DNA from: Mariniradius saccharolyticus AK6 | GTDB lineage: Bacteria > Bacteroidota > Bacteroidia > Cytophagales > Cyclobacteriaceae | DNA length: 64,000 bases | Reading direction: 5' to 3' | Assembly: GCF_000330725.2 (NCBI RefSeq) | Contig: NZ_AMZY02000010.1 | Location: 62,001 to 126,000, forward strand | In this document: one piece after another, positions 60,278-64,000 of the stretch | How the letters are laid out: each line of letters begins with the position of its first letter | How positions within the stretch are numbered: the first letter of the stretch is position 1 | Program-made: the position numbers and the translations under genes | The notes under the pieces: generated by a model | Seen by the model: the letters and a program-made list of their open reading frames with translations, nothing else | Databases searched by the model: none | Told to the model about the DNA's origin: nothing

Positions 60278-61425
60278 TGGGAAGAAAGCCCGCCCTTTTG
60301 TTCGATTTACTGGTCCTGATCGCGATCACAACAGCATGCAGGGACCCATTTGAACCCGAAGTGACGGATGCTGATTTGGGAATATTGGTTGTGGAGGGAT
60401 TTATTGAAACCAATGGAGCAGAGTCAAAAATCACGCTGAGCAGAACCGCGCCTATCAGCCAGACCGATTTGAGCAGACCAGAAATGGGCGCAAGTCTTAG
60501 ACTGGTTTCTGAGACAGGAGAAATGTGGCAATTTGCCGAAACAGCCGCGGGCGAATACAAATTGGCGGAGATACTGGACAATAATAAGATATACGAACTG
60601 AGCATATCATTGCCCGACGGAAGCGAATTCAAAAGCAAGCCTATGAAACCGATCGTTTCGCCTGAGATCGAAGAGGTCGGATTCCTACGTGATGAATTTG
60701 GTGTAGAGATTTTTCTTAGCACCCAGGGTAATGAGGAAGCAGAGTATTTCCTGTGGGAATATAAGGAGCACTGGATATTTTTCCCTGGGGTGATTTCTTT
60801 CCTAAAATTCGAAAAAGGACAGGTTTCAACCCGAGGGGAAGACGAGCGGATTGACAGGTGTTGGACTTCGAATATTTTCCCGAAAATCATCCTGCAGGAT
60901 GCTGCGCGATTTGAAAACAACACAATACTCCAGCGGGAACTAGTCCGCATCCCCAATATGTCCGAAAAGTTGAGCCGTAGATACAGCATTGAGATAACAC
61001 AAAGGGCATTGGACCGCGAGGCCTATGATTTTTGGGAAATCCTGCGAAAAAACTCTGACGACATTGGAGGGATTTTCAGTCCGCTCCCGTCGATCCTCAA
61101 GAGTAACATTATTCCTGCCGAAGGAACTGTACGGGAGGCTATCGGCCACATCAGTATCGGCCAATCATCCAGCAAACGGATTTACATCAACAATGCTGAC
61201 GTGGCACCATGGCGGGTATTTATACCGGATTACGAGTTCTGCATCATTTTCCCCGACACGATCCCACCCAACCAAGCTGCCCTCGCCTTCAATAACGACA
61301 CAAGAGTCCCTGCCAGAGAAATTTGGGATGGCCCAGCACTTTTGGGATACCATGCTTCAACCAAACAATGTACAGACTGCACCCTGAGAGGAACAAACAA
61401 AGCCCCGGATTTCTGGGAAAATTGA
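60277..61425 (+). CDS. DUF4249 lipoprotein (first copy)
   Basis: The 382-residue protein has a lipoprotein signal ending ITTAC before RDPFEPEVTDADLGILVVEG, typical DUF4249 start, and a C-terminal CxxC (KQCTDCTLRGTNKAPDFWEN). DUF4249 proteins are thought to be surface lipoproteins that pair with TonB receptors lacking SusD partners. It starts on the last base of the receptor stop (TGATG). About 60 percent alike by eye to the next gene. Confidence 0.93.
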   Translation: MGRKPALLFDLLVLIAITTACRDPFEPEVTDADLGILVVEGFIETNGAESKITLSRTAPISQTDLSRPEMGASLRLVSETGEMWQFAETAAGEYKLAEILDNNKIYELSISLPDGSEFKSKPMKPIVSPEIEEVGFLRDEFGVEIFLSTQGNEEAEYFLWEYKEHWIFFPGVISFLKFEKGQVSTRGEDERIDRCWTSNIFPKIILQDAARFENNTILQRELVRIPNMSEKLSRRYSIEITQRALDREAYDFWEILRKNSDDIGGIFSPLPSILKSNIIPAEGTVREAIGHISIGQSSSKRIYINNADVAPWRVFIPDYEFCIIFPDTIPPNQAALAFNNDTRVPAREIWDGPALLGYHASTKQCTDCTLRGTNKAPDFWEN

Positions 61426-61429
61426 GACG

Positions 61430-62611
61430 ATGAAACGAATTGGAAAAACATATTGCTTACCGATTACCAAGCTGACGGTACTTTGTGCCGCAATTGGGAT
61501 CGTGCTTTTGGGAGCTTGCCGCGATCCATTTGAGCCTGAAGTAACGGAAACGGATTTGGGGATTTTGGTCGTGGAAGGATTTATCGAAACCAATGGGGAG
61601 GAATCCAAGATTATCCTCAGCCGTACTGCTCCCGTCGGACAGTCCAGCCAATTTTCAAAAGAAACGAGGGCATCGGTAAGACTCAATTCTGAATCCGGCG
61701 AAACCTGGTTTTTTGAAGAAAAAAACATGGGGGAATACTCGCTCACCGCCACCTTGGACAACAACACCAGGTACCGCTTGGAAATAAACTCTGCAGGTGG
61801 GCGTCAATACCTCTCCGAGTGGATGCAGCCCGTCGTCAGTCCTGAAATCGGCGAATTGGGTTTTATACGTGACCAAAACGGAGTGGAAATCTACGTCAGC
61901 ACCCAAGGCAACGAAGCTGCGCAGTATTTTTTGTGGACATATGAGGAGCATTGGATTTTCCGTCCAGCGGTGAGGACAGTGTTCAAATATAACCCGGAGA
62001 CAAAGGACGTGGAGCCACGCAGGGACGATGAGCGCATCGATCTTTGCTGGAATTCCAATGTCTTCCCAAAGATCATCCTTCAAAACGCTGCTAGATTTGA
62101 AAACAACACCATTCTTCAAAGAGAGTTGGTGCGCATTCGCCCAAATGACGAGCGCTTGATGCAACGGTACAGCATCTTGGTAAAACAACGCGCCATCAAC
62201 CAAGAGACCTATGATTTTTGGGAAATTTTGAGACGGAACTCTGATGATATCGGAGGCATTTTCAGCCCACTTCCCTCCCTTATCCGCAGCAATATCGAGC
62301 CGATTTCAAATCCCGAGGAAACCGTAATCGGCTTTGTCAGTATCGGCCAATCGGCAAGCAAAAGAATATATATCGATAATGCGGATGTGGCACCTTGGCC
62401 AGTCACCATTGAGGACTATAAATTTTGCAGGATGGAAACGGACACTATTTTAGTGGCAAACTATTCCTCCGCTTTTGGTTCGGGGCAAAGACTGCCTGCA
62501 GCACCAGTGATGGTGGAGACCACCACAATCGGCTTTTACCCCGTCAGGCGAGACTGTGCGGATTGTACGCTCAGGGGCTCCAATGTAAAACCAGAATTTT
62601 GGGAGGATTGA
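61430..62611 (+). CDS. DUF4249 lipoprotein (second, tandem copy)
   Basis: The 393-residue protein repeats the first copy: lipobox LLGAC, then RDPFEPEVTETDLGILVVEG, many identical stretches (FPKIIL, ARFENNTILQRELVRI, NSDDIGGIFSPLPS) and a C-terminal CxxC (RRDCADCTLRGSNVKPEFW). Tandem duplication 4 bp downstream. Divergence in the middle could reflect ligand change. Confidence 0.93.
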   Translation: MKRIGKTYCLPITKLTVLCAAIGIVLLGACRDPFEPEVTETDLGILVVEGFIETNGEESKIILSRTAPVGQSSQFSKETRASVRLNSESGETWFFEEKNMGEYSLTATLDNNTRYRLEINSAGGRQYLSEWMQPVVSPEIGELGFIRDQNGVEIYVSTQGNEAAQYFLWTYEEHWIFRPAVRTVFKYNPETKDVEPRRDDERIDLCWNSNVFPKIILQNAARFENNTILQRELVRIRPNDERLMQRYSILVKQRAINQETYDFWEILRRNSDDIGGIFSPLPSLIRSNIEPISNPEETVIGFVSIGQSASKRIYIDNADVAPWPVTIEDYKFCRMETDTILVANYSSAFGSGQRLPAAPVMVETTTIGFYPVRRDCADCTLRGSNVKPEFWED

Positions 62612-62612
62612 G

Positions 62613-64000
62613 ATGAAAATAAAAAAAATAGGTATGCTTTTGGCGTTGACCCTGTGGTCGATATCGACTTTTGCGCAATCCGTGGAACCCGAAATCCTAC
62701 AGGCGGTCATTGGGCAAAATATCGCCGTCACGGGAGAAAAAGTCTGGTTTTTTGTCGAGGCGAAAGACAAGAACGGCAAAAGCGGCTCAAACATCGGCTA
62801 TGCCGAACTGGTCAGTCGCAACGGAATTCCTTTATTTCAAACCATTTTCCAATTGTCAAATGGTGAAGCCCAAGGCTATTTGGACATTCCCTCACAGATT
62901 GATTCTGACCATTATTTGGTCAGATTTTATACCCGAATCAGCCCGCTGTTAAGTACCAATGGAGTGTGGAACCAGTTCATCACGGTCATCAACCCGAAGT
63001 CACAACAGCGAAAAATCACCCAAAATCAAGTTCAAAACAGGTATCAATTCAAACAGCCGAGCACTGACGGCAACTTGGATTCGGCCAAACCAAATTCAAA
63101 ACTCAACCTTGTAGAGGCCTGGACCGAACAACCTGTCCTCCTGAAATCAGCATTGGTCAATCCCTTTTTGCCAAATAACGCCAAAGGCTATATCGGAGGG
63201 GAGATATATGACGCGCTACCGAGTGATTACCCGCTGATTCCTGAGCCGTTTGGACATGTCGTCTATGCAAAAAACCTCCAAGAGTCCCAAAATCCTTCGG
63301 AGACGTTTTACCTTTCCGCCCATGGCGAGAAATCATTCTTAAACTCAGCCAAGGCTAAGCCAAACGGCGATTTGTTCTTCGAACTTGGTGCCATGAAAGA
63401 CTACCGGTTTTTGATCGTCCAATCCAATCAGGCCGAATCACCGATGAGTTTTGCGCTGCAATCACCTTTTGTGCCGCTAAGTTTGAAAAGCGATTTCCAT
63501 TTCCCACCCTTCGTCGTGGAAGAAAGCCAAAAAGAATTCTTGTTGGATTTGGTGACGGCTTCCAAAGTCACAGCGGCCTACTATCCAAAGCAAACGCTCG
63601 AGAATTTCCCCATTGTAGTAGGTTTTGACGAAGACAGAATTTACAGACTCGACGATTATACCCGGTTCGAAACTTTTGAGGTTACGCTGAGGGAATATGT
63701 GCCGGAAGTAATGGTCAGACGCCAAAACAAAAAAGCACTGCTGAAAGTCCTTAATAAACCTCTGGGCACGGTATTCAATGAAAATCCATTGGTTTTGCTA
63801 GATGGCATGCCCGTGTTTGATATCGATGCGCTCATAGAATTTGATCCGGTGAAGATCGAAAGCATGGAAATCATGGCGCGTGAATTTTTATTCAACCATG
63901 AAAAGTTTGACGGGGTGATCAACATCCATTCTTTCAAAAATGATTTTGGCGGATTTGAATTGCCCCCAAATGCGATTTACCTGAATTATCCCCTAATTCA
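62613..64000 (+). CDS. Exported plug-domain protein, TonB-receptor-associated, cut by window end
   Basis: ATG at 62613 follows the DUF4249 stop by one base. The 462 visible residues start with a signal peptide (MLLALTLWSISTFAQSVEPE) and a macroglobulin/MG2-like beta domain (GEKVWFFVEAKDKNGKSGSN). Near residues 385-440 is a TonB plug-like segment (PLVLLDGMPVFDIDALIEFD, IESMEIMAREFLF, GVINIHSF). So far no outer-membrane barrel is seen and the frame is still open. Such proteins have been annotated as TonB-plug proteins without barrels. Confidence 0.85.
   Translation, partial: MKIKKIGMLLALTLWSISTFAQSVEPEILQAVIGQNIAVTGEKVWFFVEAKDKNGKSGSNIGYAELVSRNGIPLFQTIFQLSNGEAQGYLDIPSQIDSDHYLVRFYTRISPLLSTNGVWNQFITVINPKSQQRKITQNQVQNRYQFKQPSTDGNLDSAKPNSKLNLVEAWTEQPVLLKSALVNPFLPNNAKGYIGGEIYDALPSDYPLIPEPFGHVVYAKNLQESQNPSETFYLSAHGEKSFLNSAKAKPNGDLFFELGAMKDYRFLIVQSNQAESPMSFALQSPFVPLSLKSDFHFPPFVVEESQKEFLLDLVTASKVTAAYYPKQTLENFPIVVGFDEDRIYRLDDYTRFETFEVTLREYVPEVMVRRQNKKALLKVLNKPLGTVFNENPLVLLDGMPVFDIDALIEFDPVKIESMEIMAREFLFNHEKFDGVINIHSFKNDFGGFELPPNAIYLNYPLI

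Noticed and set aside
1-64000. CRISPR array, prophage, integrase or restriction system
   Set aside because: No regularly spaced repeats, no phage structural genes, no integrase, transposase or methylase/endonuclease pair seen.

Overview
The window looks like a chromosomal segment of a Bacteroidota bacterium, most likely order Cytophagales (Cyclobacteriaceae-like). Evidence: a PorX-type REC-PglZ regulator of type IX secretion, a fused LpxC-FabZ enzyme, an STN/carboxypeptidase-like TonB receptor with DUF4249 lipoproteins, a DUF5687 ABC permease, a tmRNA whose tag reads GETSYAMAA, TANNTTTG-type -7 promoter boxes and almost no Shine-Dalgarno sequences. There is no phage, integrase, transposase or CRISPR array. 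Both ends cut a gene.

Layout. 1-2.2 kb: edge of an SF1 helicase, an AcpH-like ACP phosphodiesterase, a small membrane protein and inorganic pyrophosphatase. 2.3-6.7 kb: a signalling block (7TM-DISM histidine kinase, REC-histidine kinase, stand-alone REC protein) around a 0.67 kb AT-rich gap. 6.7-15.6 kb: alanine dehydrogenase-like protein, TsaE, PorX, an HD phosphohydrolase, the lipid A genes lpxD, lpxC-fabZ and lpxA, an ABC ATPase and a lipoprotein. 15.6-21.9 kb: MutS2, a DUF4296 lipoprotein, a short Bat/aerotolerance operon and a membrane protein. 22-24.3 kb: divergent genes for the two steps of threonine-to-glycine breakdown. 24.4-34.3 kb: amidohydrolase, a gluconokinase/6-phosphogluconate dehydrogenase fusion, a CBS-DUF294 protein, a NagB/PIG-L fusion followed by a ROK sugar kinase, and a cystathionine beta-synthase-like enzyme.

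34.4-40.1 kb holds a three-gene operon of the type abundant in Planctomycetes (DUF1549/DUF1553 cytochrome, DUF1501, DUF2231-cytochrome-LRR). On the opposite strand, 40.1-42.4 kb is a tightly overlapping four-gene operon: DoxX-like, DUF2071-like, membrane-anchored methyltransferase, small membrane protein. Then come an ArsC/Spx-like protein, a solitary AAA ATPase with a DUF234-type nuclease-like C-terminus whose promoter region is a 96-bp set of coaxial inverted repeats, hemL, an LpoA-like TPR/binding-protein fusion, ssrA, an ABC/DUF5687 exporter, a nitroreductase, RarA, a DASS carboxylate transporter and a Tat-exported TIM-barrel protein. 56.8-64 kb is an outer-membrane uptake locus: exported protein, STN-TonB receptor, two tandem DUF4249 lipoproteins and a plug-containing exported protein that runs off the end.

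Most of the window is core metabolism and envelope biogenesis. The parts least explained by known biology are the DoxX/DUF2071/methyltransferase operon, the cytochrome/DUF1501/DUF2231-LRR operon, the palindrome cluster before the AAA ATPase, competing hairpins before the NagB/PIG-L gene, and the GntK-6PGDH fusion. I found no clear anti-phage or mobile system. Family names come from reading the translated sequences and from memory of the families; no database search was possible.
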